Source: Primula veris (taxonomy: Eukaryota; Streptophyta; Magnoliopsida; Ericales; Primulaceae). From it: 64,000 nt of DNA. The stretch lies in contig OY821742.1 of NCBI GenBank assembly GCA_963682055.1, positions 15,097,752 to 15,161,751 of the forward strand, in the 5' to 3' direction. How positions within the stretch are numbered: the first letter of the stretch is position 1; the number at the start of each line of letters is the position of its first letter. This document shows, piece after piece, positions 11,446 through 23,260 of the stretch. The notes under the pieces are model-generated. The model saw only the letters and a program-made list of their open reading frames with translations, did not search any database and had not been told where the DNA came from. Position numbers and translations under genes: made by a program.

Positions 11446-13668
11446 CTGCATGCAAGAAACACCATTGCAATACAACAATCACCCCCAAATTAATAAACTC
11501 GCGATCAACCATTGCAATATAACAAAACAACTGCATGTCTTCACAAATTCAAACGCTAACATGGACGGAAAGCCAAGAATGCAAAGGTCAGAATCAACTA
11601 CCGGAAGAAAATTAACAAACAAAAACTAAAATCGATATCATACAGACGAAGTACTAAATCACAAATAAAAAGAAGGGTATGGTTGTGTTTATAACAGACA
11701 TTACATTGCAGGTAAAACCAGCCATCATAAACAAATTTATGATAGTTTATATGCATCTTACACCAATTAAATTTCATAAAGAAAGGACTTTTAACTGATT
11801 GATCCTCATAAACTCTTAAACGGTAGATTATTATCGAAATAAATAACAGGATAATTGTTATCTAGCTTAACTCAAAAATCTACAAGACACTTAAAACCTT
11901 AATCCAATTATGTGTAAAAGAAAATTTAATCAGGGATGAAAAACCAGGAAAAAATAGACGTGTTAAAAATAACAATACAAAAACCAATTTGAATCATTAA
12001 CAGACCTATAGCCGAAAAGGTAAACAAAAATCAGGAATAGAGATGAGACTCGGTATACAAGCATTCACAAGGTAAACAAGATTTCACACGAGATCGAATA
12101 AAACAGAAGAAAGAGAAGAAGCATATAATGAATTCTGGTGAACACGTAAATGTAAATGTAAAGGTAAATAAGTTTTAGACGACATAAGAACCTTTCAAAC
12201 AAAGTGTACTCTCAAATTTCCCATCTCAAGTTAAATTCACTGAAGTCCTTGACAAACAATGTGTATCATACATAACCTCTCTAAGACCGCATTATCAGAC
12301 CCTGAATTGAAATCAATTCCAGTTGCAATTAAATACCGAAAATCAATCTTGTAAAAACTAATTATATTTTTCAAAACAATAGATCTGAATACTTCACAGA
12401 AAACACAAGATCGAAATTAATTCAAACTGTAGTCAAAGAAACTAAAATAAATCAGTAGAGATAAACTAGGGTATTCAGCAAACTAGATCTAGTTTGAAAA
12501 TACATCCTTCATGTAACAAGGCAAAAGTTCCAAAGGCAGGCATCATAAACACGTCTACAATAGTTTATATCGCCTTCAACCAATTAAAGTCCTTAAGGAA
12601 GAAAAACATAAACAATTAACACTAGTTAACTGATCCCGATAAACTGAAAAACTTACAGTTCTTTACAAGGTTATACTAAAATAATAATTCATAGCAGGAT
12701 AGTTGTTTACCCAAATCATATTTTTAGGGATTTAGAACCTTGAATTAACTATTTGAAGAAAAAAAAACATGGGATGAAAGCCCAGCAACAAAAATATTTA
12801 TAATAGAGTAAACTATACATAATCCATTCAAATCATTATAAGTTCTCTAGTCCGTAACATATATATGAAACATAGGAAAAGGCACAAACACACAAGATTT
12901 TGATAAGGCTCACACATAATGAACAGGGGAGGAATTAAATACCGAATTCAATTTGTAGAAACCAAACGTGCACAACCTGCTCTACTTGTCTCAATCTACT
13001 TCTCCATACGTCATCATCCATGCTTCCCACTTATTGCCAAGATATATAAAAGTCATATAAAGAGTTCACCCAAATTAATGACAGAAAAAAATTGTATCCA
13101 CTACCCGTAAATTTGCATGTTGGTCTCAAGAGACTCCACTCACTAAAAGAAGGGGAAAAAATGCATATATTAAGAGAAAAAAAAAATCCATAATCAGACT
13201 GTGTGGACTAATATTACATTCTTGCTTTCATCAAGTGCCAAATTAATGATAAATCTAACTTATGCATATACGAGAGTGAACTAGGTACCTCGCGAGAATT
13301 TATAGATCGATTTAGTAATCTAAAAGAGAGGGGGTGACATCCACACAGTTTGGAACATAACTTTAGTTACAATTGAAACTCAAAACTATCCCACTCAATT
13401 AAAAAGAGCGAAGAATCACGTCACTGATTTTTGAAAAGCTCAGCTTTCTATCTGATTATGAAAAGAGATGAAATAATAAGAGTAAAATCATATAGTTTAC
13501 AATGAAAAGGTTGTGCACGTAAATTAATTTGTTTTTTACCATTAATTGAAATTGTTCCTAAACATAAGTAAAATTATTGTTATAGATTCAAAGTTCCCAT
13601 CCGGATATATAAACTCACCCACCAAGTAACACATGTAGAACAATGAAGAAACTTACAGTAGTAGTTAC

Positions 13669-13881
13669 CTACCCAGGAAAGGAGTTTTCCAATCACCTTC
13701 ATCCCTACATTAACAACAATCCCATAGATCACCTTCAAAAAGTCCGGATATGTTTCAAAATCTTTTATGGAAAAAATATTAAGATCATAAAATAGAGGCG
13801 GCAATTTTAAGAAAAAACTATGTCTTTTATAATTTATCAATGGAAACTTATAAATGCTAAAGTCAACTCCCTCAATCTTTT
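13669..13881 (-). pseudogene. Exon remnant of 213 bp, unidentified
   Basis: The acceptor is TTCTTATTTAG and the donor GGGTAG/gtaact. The frame is open for 70 codons, including NIFSIKDFETYPDFLKVIYG. The segment B copy at 60724-60941 is 5 bp longer near the 3' end and reaches a TAG just before the donor. The upstream exon at 13913-13963 joins in phase. The product is unknown; apart from a hydrophobic stretch (VIYGIVVNVG) no motif is visible. Confidence 0.4.
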
Positions 13882-13912
13882 CTAAATAAGAAAAACACAA
13901 GATTACTAGTAC

Positions 13913-13963
13913 CTGACCATTGCTTTAAAGTTCCAGCATACCGTGTTGCATAGGCTCTTCATG
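13913..13963 (-). pseudogene. Short 51 bp exon remnant with stop
   Basis: The acceptor CGCATTTAG and donor GGTCAG/gtacta bound a 51 bp exon in phase with the one at 13669. In segment B (60973-61023) it reads (x)CRTYATRYAGTLKQWP; in A a C-to-A change turns the Cys codon TGC into TGA. The A copy is therefore broken and B is open here. No family recognised. Confidence 0.4.
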
Positions 13964-14219
13964 CTAAATGCGGCAAAACACAAATATTAGTTAGACCAAT
14001 TTACCAACAAAAAAAAAGGCAAGCATTACTAAGAAAGATACTAATAATTGGCAACTTACATTTAATAAGGTTGTAAGTATTACTTGCTCTACCCAGTACA
14101 GGTACAGTACAATGCATATTGAGATGAGAAGAAAGTCATGTGAGAAAGAACATGTGAATGAAATACGGAACAGAAGCACGATAACGCATGCACTAGTCAA
14201 ATCAATTCAATTTACAATC

Positions 14220-15215
14220 AAGTAGCCAAAATCAATCAGTTTACAATTAACAGGATTTTTTTCATTTACCCACGTTCAATACATATTAGAGAATTAGAAA
14301 AGAAGATCTAAGTATCCAACTATTTCATTACAAAACGTAAATCCACCCCAACATTAAGAAGATATATCATAGTATAGAACCAATGAAATTCATAAAAGCC
14401 CAACATTTTGAATAGAAAAAGGAGCAAACCACAAGATTTCAAATTGGAATGAAAAAAACCCACAAAACTACTCAGGGTTTTAAAAACTAGATCCAGTTAC
14501 TTCAAGGCATCAAAAATCAATCTGTAGAAACCTTTTGAAATCTCCAGAAACTATATTGAACACAAATAATAGCCAGATCTTAATTAATTCAAGATTTTAT
14601 TAAATACCCAAAATCAATCAGTTTACAATTAATTACGTTTATCAAACTAGATCTAATTAATTCAACATAAAACAGAAACAATATCGAGATTAGTTCAAGT
14701 TGTAACAAATTAACCCAAAATACGTCTGTAAAAACTAATAAGGATTTTTCAAATCTAGATCTAATTTACTTCACCATAAAACAATATCCAGATTAAAAAC
14801 AATTTAAGATGAAATTAAATACCGAAAATCAATCTTGTAAAAACTAATTAGCTTTTTCAAAACAATAGATCAAAGTACAACCAGAAACATAATTAACTAG
14901 GATTTTCATAAAACTAGATCTGAGAAAACAGTAACCAAAGTATAACTATATAGTTGCGTACCGATTACATAATCAAAGTATATTGAATATATTAACATAA
15001 AGGAACCTGGTACGCAAGGCTAACGCTATACAGTTTTAACTTTGCAGCGTAAATAACAAAAGAAATTAACAACTCAAACAAAATAATGTGTCCGCTTTTC
15101 ATTTTCCTTAGAAAATCAAAATGTTCGCTGCTTTGGATCAATGAACATCAGTCTGTTTGCAAGTTAAAGTTTAAATAGCTTGTTGGCCTACTAATACTCA
15201 AGAAAACATTTCAAC
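14220..15215. repeat. Degenerate module array, colinear with 61260-62490
   Basis: This stretch has no gene. It comprises the same short blocks as 7100-9450 and matches segment B closely, except that B carries an extra tandem copy of about 218 bp at 61611-61829. Confidence 0.7.
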
Positions 15216-15258
15216 TGAACATGGTTACACAACACAGTAAGAGCATTTGTACTGTTAC

Positions 15259-15321
15259 CTTACAATCAGTTATGTCCAGCAAGGATCTATCAGCCATCAA
15301 TTCACAACAGATACAACACAG
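15259..15321 (-). pseudogene. 63 bp exon remnant, shortened paralog of 58360
   Basis: The acceptor TTGTAG and donor TGTAAG/gtaaca bound 21 open codons, LCCICCELMADRSLLDITDC plus Lys. The segment B region at 58360-58453 looks like a fuller version in which LMA is followed by about 18 further residues. The A copy thus seems internally deleted without losing frame. At 62525 only the donor end of this exon survives. Confidence 0.35.
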
Positions 15322-16189
15322 CTACAATGAAGAAGAGCATATATCAATTTGTGGAACACATATCTTCCAAACAGTACAACTTGTTTTTTACTTTCAAGAC
15401 CAATCTTCTGCACCTATTCCATATAATAAACAAGTATGATTGTAAGAATTCCTTTAAAATTAATGTAAAACACAATACAGTCAAAATAAAGTCGGTACAC
15501 AAACGCCAAATTGATAGAAATCACAATAAAAAAATTCAAAACAAACAAATACACGTCTTCATGAACTAAATGGCTGCCAGATACTACTGTTGTGACTGAA
15601 AAAATAAGCATGTTACTCAAGTCAAGTTTACCTGCAAAGCGTCACGACCACGAAATCAAATAGTCTTAAGACCCATCGATGTGTCATTCATATCTTGAAG
15701 ACTTCTAGGCCAGCATACCTTACTCCATCCACACCCGGTACAGGTACAAATACATATAGAAATAAATAAATAAAAGTTATTTTAGTATAAGGAAAGTCAG
15801 TACACTAATAAATTGAAAACACATTTGCATGCACACGTGAAATCTTGTTTACAAAGATGGAATTAATTTGACATAAACTTTTAGACGATAGTGACATTTC
15901 ATTAACAATCGACAGGGTGCTAATTGAAGAGTAAGAAAAAAGGTCTATTTCCAAACTATCTCTTGAATAAGACTTAATTTCAAACACTATATAGTATGGT
16001 TAGTTTAGCTGTAACACTTTCAGAAGATAAACGGCCAATTTGAGAAAGAGCTTATTAAACATTTATAATACTTACTAAACTATGGAGTACACAACTTATG
16101 GAGTAGAAAACAAAAATAAACCCTTCAATAATAAACTAAACATAAACATTTCTCAAACATACCATATTAACGACTTGTATTTAAGGAGT

Positions 16190-16860
16190 TGACGGAAGTT
16201 ATCGTTTTTCTATTTTCTTTGAAAAACCATATTAAAGAGGATTATAGGCCATCACAACTCAACACTTTGTTTAGTAAGTGATAGCATGTTGACGATCGAT
16301 ATTGTTATACTTTATCAATTTTTATGTCGAAAGTATAAAAAGCCATCACAGCCCAACCCTTTCATAACACTAAGACATGTTCAATTTAATTGATAAGAAA
16401 TGAAGTGATGATAGCAAGTCGAAGATAGATATTGTTTTAATTTTTCAATTGATGTGTCAAAAGTCTAATATGATCAAAGGCCATCACGCCTACCACTTCA
16501 TAAGACTTGGACACTGTTCAATTGAATGGATGAGAAAGGAAATAATAGCATGTTGAAGATCGATATTGTTAATATTTTTATGTCAAAAGTCTCATTAAAA
16601 ATGATGAAAGACCATCACAGCCCAACACCTCCATAAGACTCGGACAATGTTCAATTAAATGGATGAAAAAGGAATTGATAGCATGTTGAAGATCAATATA
16701 GTTCTCGTTTTTCTATTGTTTTTTGAAAAATCATATTAAGGGGGTATTATAGGCCATCACAACTCAAACCCTTCGTAACATTCAAACATTATTCAATTGA
16801 ATGGACGAGATCCTAAGTGCTAGCATGTTGAAGATCGATATTGTTATATTTTTTCTACCG
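16190..16860. repeat. Minisatellite of about 95-140 bp, first array
   Basis: There are five to six diverged copies, each with GGCCATCACA..., a stretch near TTCAATTGAATGGATGAGAA, TAGCATGTTGAAGATCGATA and an ATATTGTTAT(T)n tract. Copies are anchored near 16247, 16341, 16477, 16611 and 16751. A second array lies at 19490-19870. Confidence 0.75.
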
Positions 16861-16958
16861 AAATTACCGGTATATATATTTAGACATTGGATGAGTTTTT
16901 ATGATAACCTAGAAAACTGTAGTCCCAGTCTCTCATTTCTTCTCTGTTATATATTCAC

Positions 16959-17020
16959 CGGAAGGAGATTACGGAAGCTTCCACTGACGGAAGCGCGGAA
17001 TCGAGCTTCTGACAGGGTTC
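16959..17020 (-). pseudogene. 62 bp exon remnant following the first exon
   Basis: The acceptor TTGCAG and donor TTCCG/gtgaat flank an open frame, EPCQKLDSALPSVEASVISF. It joins in phase with the exon at 18168-18221. The tandem copy at 20266-20319 keeps both splice sites but is 8 bp shorter and meets TAG after five codons. Function unknown. Confidence 0.35.
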
Positions 17021-17079
17021 CTGCAACTATGGGATATACACATACATATATGTTATGCACATAATAAACTGGGTTTCTC

Positions 17080-18110
17080 CGGTATCAAAAAGGGTTAAGA
17101 TTAACTAATCTACCGAAATTCAGTTCAACTTTTAAGCAAAACCTAAACTGGCTTCCCCTATTTCCTCCGTAGTTTTCCAAAATTAGAGAAGAAACCCTAA
17201 TTGGAAATCAAAACTATGGAACGTAACAAAGGAAGCTATGCACAAATATGATAAATATATTTTTTGACAACTAAGACGGTTTTTCATGGACTTAGAAAAG
17301 CAAGGTTCATCGGGGTTTATCAATAAAATCAAGGTTTTTAAGCTAATAATCAAGCCTAGTTCAGATTTTATGCTAGAATTAAATAAGGTCCCATATTTCC
17401 TCCTTAAAAACCCTACTTTAGGGGGAAAATCCGAAATCGGTAATCAAAACTATAGAACAAAACAAAGGAAGCTGTATACACATAAATAAATATACTTTTA
17501 AACAGCAAAGTCAATTTTCCGAAGCTCAGAAAAGCTAGGTTCATCTGGGTATTAAAAAAGCTCATATTTTTAAGCCAATCACCCGAAACCAGTTCAGATT
17601 TTAAGCAAACAAAAAAGTCAACTTTCTTATTTCCTCAGCTTTCCTAATATAGGGAAAAATCCTAAATTTGATAATGCAAACCGTAAACATAACAAAGGGT
17701 ATACACATCATCACAAAAAAAAATTATATATGTAATATATATATATATATATATATGTGTGTATGTGTGTGTGTGTGTGTGTGTGTACAGAGAGAACTCC
17801 ATTTTGTGGGATTCTTTGATTTCTAACTTTAAACAACTGCATCGGATATTTTGAGGTTCCGAGAAGCTAGGTTCATCGATGTTTCAAGAAAACTCAAATT
17901 TTTAAGCTAATCAGTCGATTCCAGTACAGATTTTAAGCAAAAAATATGAGGTAAAAATATGCATCCAAACAAGACATTGCCCTCTCTGGGATTCTCCTAA
18001 ATTTTCCTAATATAGGGCAGAAATCCTTATGAGGGGGAAGCAGAAAAGAACATAACAAATGGTATATACATACACATACAATCAAAGTCGTAGGTGTGTG
18101 ACATACACAA
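17080..18110. repeat. Tandem repeat of about 230-330 bp, first array
   Basis: Copies are anchored at AAGCTAGGTTCAT near 17300, 17534 and 17863, each followed by GATTTTAAGCAAA and by TTTCCTAATATAGGG. The array recurs at 20400-21620 (anchors 20618, 20850 and 21430). The position fits an intron of the minus-strand locus. Confidence 0.75.
17727..17786. repeat. TA/TG microsatellite
   Basis: A compound (TA)n-(TG)n tract. The paralogous position near 21050 is shorter and is where the solo LTR inserted. Confidence 0.9.
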
Positions 18111-18167
18111 AAACACCGAATATTAAATTATTTTGTACATAATTAATAATAACGCAATAAAAGGTAC

Positions 18168-18221
18168 CTTTCCAGACTGAGTGAGCATGATTAAAGAGAC
18201 TCTTCGCATTGCACTGAGCAT
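18168..18221 (-). pseudogene. First-exon candidate, 18 codons
   Basis: The minus strand reads MLSAMRRVSLIMLTQSGK and runs into AAG/gtacct, a good donor. This ATG is chosen because the frame upstream closes at a TAA within 30 bases and the leader has the TATA and CT-rich sequence listed separately. The tandem copy at 22969-23022 keeps frame and donor with two changes (M5V, Q15P). It joins in phase with the exon at 16959. No complete downstream gene can be assembled, and the family is unknown. Confidence 0.4.
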
Positions 18222-18470
18222 TCTTAATCCAAACCCAGATGTTCTATGTTACCCTCCTTATCAGATCTTACTATTCTTTCCTCTTCCTCAGTCTGTGGTC
18301 GAAGAAGAGATTCAGGTCGCCTTAAAGAGTGGGGGTGTGTCCGAGTTTTTTGCCGTCCGATTGCTTCACGATATATGTACTCGGGTAGAGAGAGAGATGA
18401 GATGGACTAAAAGAGGATCATTGGAGCTGGAGCTGTGGATATCAAATAGGTGTATATTATAAACAGATAG
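18222..18470 (-). promoter_or_regulatory. Promoter and leader of the first-exon candidate
   Basis: On the minus strand CTGTTTATAATATACACC (18451-18468) supplies a TATA element, followed by AATGATCCTCTTTTAG and a CT-rich leader. The order resembles the cassettes at 9453 and 50694, so they are likely paralogous promoters. Copies lie at 23023-23260 (TATA eroded) and 62551-62600. Confidence 0.45.
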
Positions 18471-21065
18471 GGGAGGGGAGCCGGAGCTTGTTTTGTTTTC
18501 GTAAAATAAACAAACAGTGATAGTTCTTTTAAATCAAGAAAGAAATCATGATACCATTAAAATAATAACTCACTAACAGGGCCAACATCAATTAATAAAC
18601 TCGCAATCAATCATTGCAATATAACTAAACACAACAAATACATATCTTCACAAATTAAAACACCAACAGGGACCAAAAGCCCAAATTAAAAAGGCAAGAA
18701 TAAACCATGGGACGATATTTAATGAACAAAAACCAAAATCACAAATCATACAGCAGAAGTCCTAAATCAATTTTTAAAAAAAGGATAAGGTTGTGTCTTT
18801 TTACAGAATTTATATTTCATATTAAACAGGCATTATAAACAGGTTTATGATAGTTTATATGCATCCTAAACCGATGGACCAACACCAAATTGATAAGACC
18901 ACAATCAATATATCAAACAAATCCATGTCTTCACAAACTAAAAGACCAATAGCAATATAATTAAAAAAACATGCAAAATTGCAAATCATATGTAAGAAGG
19001 AAAAAGTCTCCAAAACCATACATCATAAATACGTTTATGATAGATATTATGCATCTAAAACCAATTAAATTAAAAAAAAAAAAAAAGAATAAAGTAAACA
19101 ATCAATAGTGGTAAACTGATCCTATTTAGTACAAAGTTTACCCTTCTCATAAAGGATAAGATTCAATACATATTAGGGATTTACAAACCAATATCCAACT
19201 ATTTCATTAAAAAAAGACAAAATCAAGTTAGCATTAAGAAGATATAACATAGCGTGGAACCAATTAAAATTCATTAAAAGCCCAATATTTTTTTTAAGAA
19301 AAGGGACTAACTCACAAGATTATAATATCCTAAAAAATGTTATACTTATACTAAACAATAAAGTTGCAATTAAAATCCCAAAATCATTCCGTAGAAACTA
19401 CTTAGGGTTTTTACAAAAAAAAAAAAAGATCTAATTTAATTCAAAGCAAACAGTAACCATAAAAACACCAGATCTGTAATCAATTAAATTTGAAGATTAT
19501 ACATTTTCAATTGTTATGTCAAAAGTATTATTAAAAAGAATAAAAAGCCATCACAGCCCAACTCTTTTCACAACACTCGGACAATGATCAATTTAATAGA
19601 TGAGAAACGAAGTTATAGCATGTTAAAGATCGATATTGTTATCTTTTTTTATTGGTATGTCAAAAATCTTATTAAGGATTATTAAAAAGAATAAAAGGCC
19701 ATCACACCCCAACTCCTTTCATAACACTCGAACAATAATCAATTGAATAGATGAGAAACGAAGTTATAACATGTTAAAGATCGATATTGTTATCTTTTTT
19801 TATTGGTATGTCAAAAATCTTATTAAGGATGATCAAAGGCCATTACAGTCCAACCCTTAATAAGACTCGGGAATTGCTCACTAATGATGAAAAAAAGATA
19901 TATCATAGTTGCACGAAGCAGGAGCGGGGAAGCGGATTGTTACAAAAGGGAGGGAGCATCGTCGGAAGCGTCTATTAATTTTTTTATAAAATATATATAA
20001 TATAGTTGGATATTATTTTTATAAAATTTGTACCATTAATTTTAGGATTATTAATCTTTTGAGAGTTTTTCATGACCAATAAAAGTAAACCGTCATTGTT
20101 TGAATAATTAAAACTTACTATAGACACCCTATAATTTCATTGGGATAATGTATGGTGATACTTAATAATTATATTATTGTAACATTTTAGATCTGGGATT
20201 AGTTTTTATGATAACCTAGAAAACTGTAGTCCCAGTCTCTCATTTCTTCTCTGTTATATATTCACCGGAAGGAGATTACGAAGCTTCCGACAGGGAAGCG
20301 CCTAAGGTTTTGGAAATTCCTGCAACTATGGGGATATACACATACATATATGCTATGCACATAATAAACTGGGTTTCTCCGGTATCAAAAAAGGTTAAGA
20401 TTAACTAATCTACCGAAATTCAGTTCAACTTTTAAGCAAAACCTAAAAGGGAGCTATGCACAAATATGATAAATATATTTTTCCTCCTTAGTTTTCCTAA
20501 ATTAGAGAAGAAATCCTAAATTGAAAATCAAAACTATGGAACGTAACAAAGGGAGCTATGCACAAATATGATAAATATATTTGACAACTAAGACGGTTTT
20601 TCAAGGACTCAGAAAAGTAAGGTTTATCGGGGTATCAATAAAATCAAGGTTTTGAAGCTAATAATAACCAAACCTAGTTCAGATTTTATGCTAAAATTAA
20701 ATAAGGTCCCATATTTCCTCCTTAAAAATCCCTACTTTAGGGGAAAATCCGAAATCGGTAATCAAAACTGTATAACAAAACAAAGGAAGTTGTATACACA
20801 TAAATAAATATACTTTTAAACAACAAAGTCAATTTTTCGAAGCTCAGAAAAGCTAGGTTCATCCGGGTATTAAAAAGGCTCATATTTTTAAGCCAATCAG
20901 CCGAAACCAGTTCAGATTTTAAGCAAACAAAAAACATCAGCTTTCTTATTTCCTCAGCTTTCCTTATTTAGGGAAGAAATTCTAAATTTGATCATGCAAA
21001 CTGTAAACATAACAAAGGGTATACACATAATTACAAAAAGATAAATTATATATGTGTGTGTATAT

Positions 21066-21342
21066 TGTTGGGAAGAAATGGATAGTCGGAAAAGGGGAAC
21101 AAGTTTTCATAAATGAAAAACTCACAAAAATAAAATGGAAACAAGTAACTTTTATATAAATTTTCTCTCTTATTTGGTAGTGTTTACAATTGAAGAATCA
21201 ACACCTATTTATACTAATATGAAGAAAAAATGAAAAGACATAAGTTATGTTTATTCATAATTACATTGCAACTCAAAGGTTTATAACTTAAAAATAAATA
21301 AAAACTGAATATTTAAAACCAAATAAGTTAGGAATTTCAACA
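21066..21342 (-). mobile_element. Solo LTR with perfect 5 bp duplication
   Basis: The 277 bp block starts TGTTGGGAAG and ends GGAATTTCAACA, giving TGTTG/CAACA termini, flanked by TATAT on both sides (21061-21065, 21343-21347). The minus strand carries TATAAATAGGTGTTGATTC, a TATA box, suggesting minus orientation. The paralogous region near 17760 lacks it. Confidence 0.85.
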
Positions 21343-22010
21343 TATATGTGTAAAGAGAAAACTCCATTTTGTGGGATTCTTTGGTTTCTAACTTTAAACA
21401 ACTACGTCGGATGTTTTGAGGTTCCGAGAAGCTAGGTTCATCAAGATTTCAAGAAAGCTCAAATTTTTTGGCCAATCACCCACCCAATCCCAGTACAGAT
21501 TTTAAGCAAAAAAAATAATAATAAGGTTAAAATATGCATCCAAACAAGACATTGCCCTATCTGGGATTCTCCTAAATTTACCTAATATAGGGCAGAAATC
21601 CTTATTAGGGGGAAGCAGAAAAGAAAAAAACAAAGGGTATATACATACACATACAATCAAAGTCGTAGGTGTGTGACATACACAAAAACACCAAATATTA
21701 AATTATTTTGTGCATAATTAATAATAGGGGCAATTAACAAAAACATACCCTACCCCTATTATATTACCAAAAACATATCATCAAAAGTTAAATTACCAAA
21801 AACATGCCTATATATACTTATTATTTTTCTAATTCTAATCAAACCATAACCTAACCTATCTCTCTCTAACCGCAACTCTCTCTCTCTCTAATCACACCTC
21901 TCTCTCTAACACACGATAATCGCACCTCTTTCTAACACGTGCTAATCACTCATCTCTCTCTAAAAATGATTAAAAACTCACAAAATATGCATATGCTAAT
22001 TATAAAACGT

Positions 22011-22200
22011 CATACCCTAATTTTAAAACTTCATACCCTAATTTCAAAACTTCATACCCTAATTTCAAAAACTTCATACCCTAATTTCAAAACTTCATAC
22101 TCTAATTTTAAAATTTCATATCCTAATTTCAAAATTTCATACCCTAATTTTAAAACTTCATACCCTAATTTCAAAACTCCATACCCTAATTTCAAAACTT
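22011..22200. repeat. Nine 21 bp repeats within the MULE
   Basis: The unit is CATACCCTAATTTCAAAACT(T). Because 21 is divisible by three, it stays open on both strands and creates repetitive chance frames. Confidence 0.9.
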
Positions 22201-22230
22201 CATACCGTACATATGAATTTCTCTCAATAT

Positions 22231-22604
22231 TATACATATGGATTCTTCTCTTTCAACTTGAAACCCACAATGTTTACAATAGTCTCAAAACTCAATAAAT
22301 AGAAAACAATCCCTCCAATTCCATATATTTTTCATATATTATGGGCTATCAAATAGTGTAATATTTGTGTATTACGTATGTATATATCTGTATTTATATG
22401 TATATGAATATCTGTATTATACATATGGATTCTTCTCTTTCAACTTGAAACCCACAATGTTTACAATAGTCTCAAAACTCAATAAATAGAAAACAATCTC
22501 TCCAATTTCATATATTTTTCATATATTACGGGCTATCAAATAGTGTAATATTTGTGTATTACGTATGTATATATCTGTATTTATATGTATATGAATATCT
22601 ATAT
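22231..22604. repeat. 187 bp tandem duplication within the MULE
   Basis: TATACATATGGATTCTTCTC starts copies at 22231 and 22418. The copies differ at only a few positions, so the duplication is recent. Confidence 0.9.
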
Positions 22605-22968
22605 AATCTAGATGGTGTTCGGTAGTTAGTGGCGGGTTTTCGTAGTGAAGGAAATGAGAGTGGGATATTAAAGAAAGATACATAGAAGAATGGATGAGAG
22701 AGAGAGTAAGATCAGAGAGAGATAAAGAGAAAAATCGGTGAGAGAGAAGAATGAAGAGATACATAGAAGAATTGGTGAGAAAGAAGAATGAAGGAGAGAG
22801 ATAGTAAGATGAGAGAGAGAGATAAAGAAAAAAATAAACAGCATTAAATTTAAATTTGTTTGGTATGTTTTTTATATTTAAAGTTGTAAGGGTATGTTTT
22901 TGATAATTTAGTTTCCAAAGTAGTATGTTTTGTTAATTTATCCTTAATAATAACGCGATAAAAGGTAC

Positions 22969-23260
22969 CTTCCCAGACGGAGTGAGCATGATTAAAGAGA
23001 CTCTTCGCACTGCACTAAGCATACTTAATCCTAACCCAGATGTTCCATGTAACCCTCGTTATCAGATCTTACTACTCTTTCCTCTTCCTCAGCCAGTGGT
23101 CGAAAGAAAGATTCAGGTCGCCTTAAAGAGTGGGGGTATGTCCGAGTTCTTCGCCGTCTGATTGCCTACCGATATATGTACTCGGGTAGAGAGGGAGAGA
23201 TGAGATGGGCTAAAAGAGGATGATGGGAGTTGTGGATATACACACAGAGAGGGGAGGGGA
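22969..23260 (-). pseudogene. Second copy of first exon and promoter
   Basis: MLSAVRRVSLIMLTPSGK with donor AAG/gtacct occupies 23022-22969. The leader upstream matches that of 18222-18470, but the TATA region is partly deleted (GTGGATATACACACAGAG). Confidence 0.4.

Larger units (their letters stand above)
21727..22943. mobile_element. Mutator-like element with internal 21 bp array
   Basis: The ends are GGGGCAATTAACAAAAACAT and, reversed, GGATAAATTAACAAAACATA. Both sides carry TTAATAATA (21718-21726, 22944-22952), a perfect 9 bp duplication typical of MULEs. The paralog near 18148 is an uninterrupted empty site. The 1217 bp interior has nine 21 bp repeats and a 187 bp tandem duplication. No transposase is present. 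Confidence 0.85.

Noticed and set aside
22011..22200. Telomere-like CCCTAA motifs
   Set aside because: The motif occurs once per 21 bp unit and not as a CCCTAAA array.
22011..22200. CRISPR array
   Set aside because: Units are contiguous without spacers, in a plant nuclear context.
21939..22298. Repeat protein with a TSYPNFK-like unit
   Set aside because: It is the in-phase translation of the 21 bp array inside a MULE.
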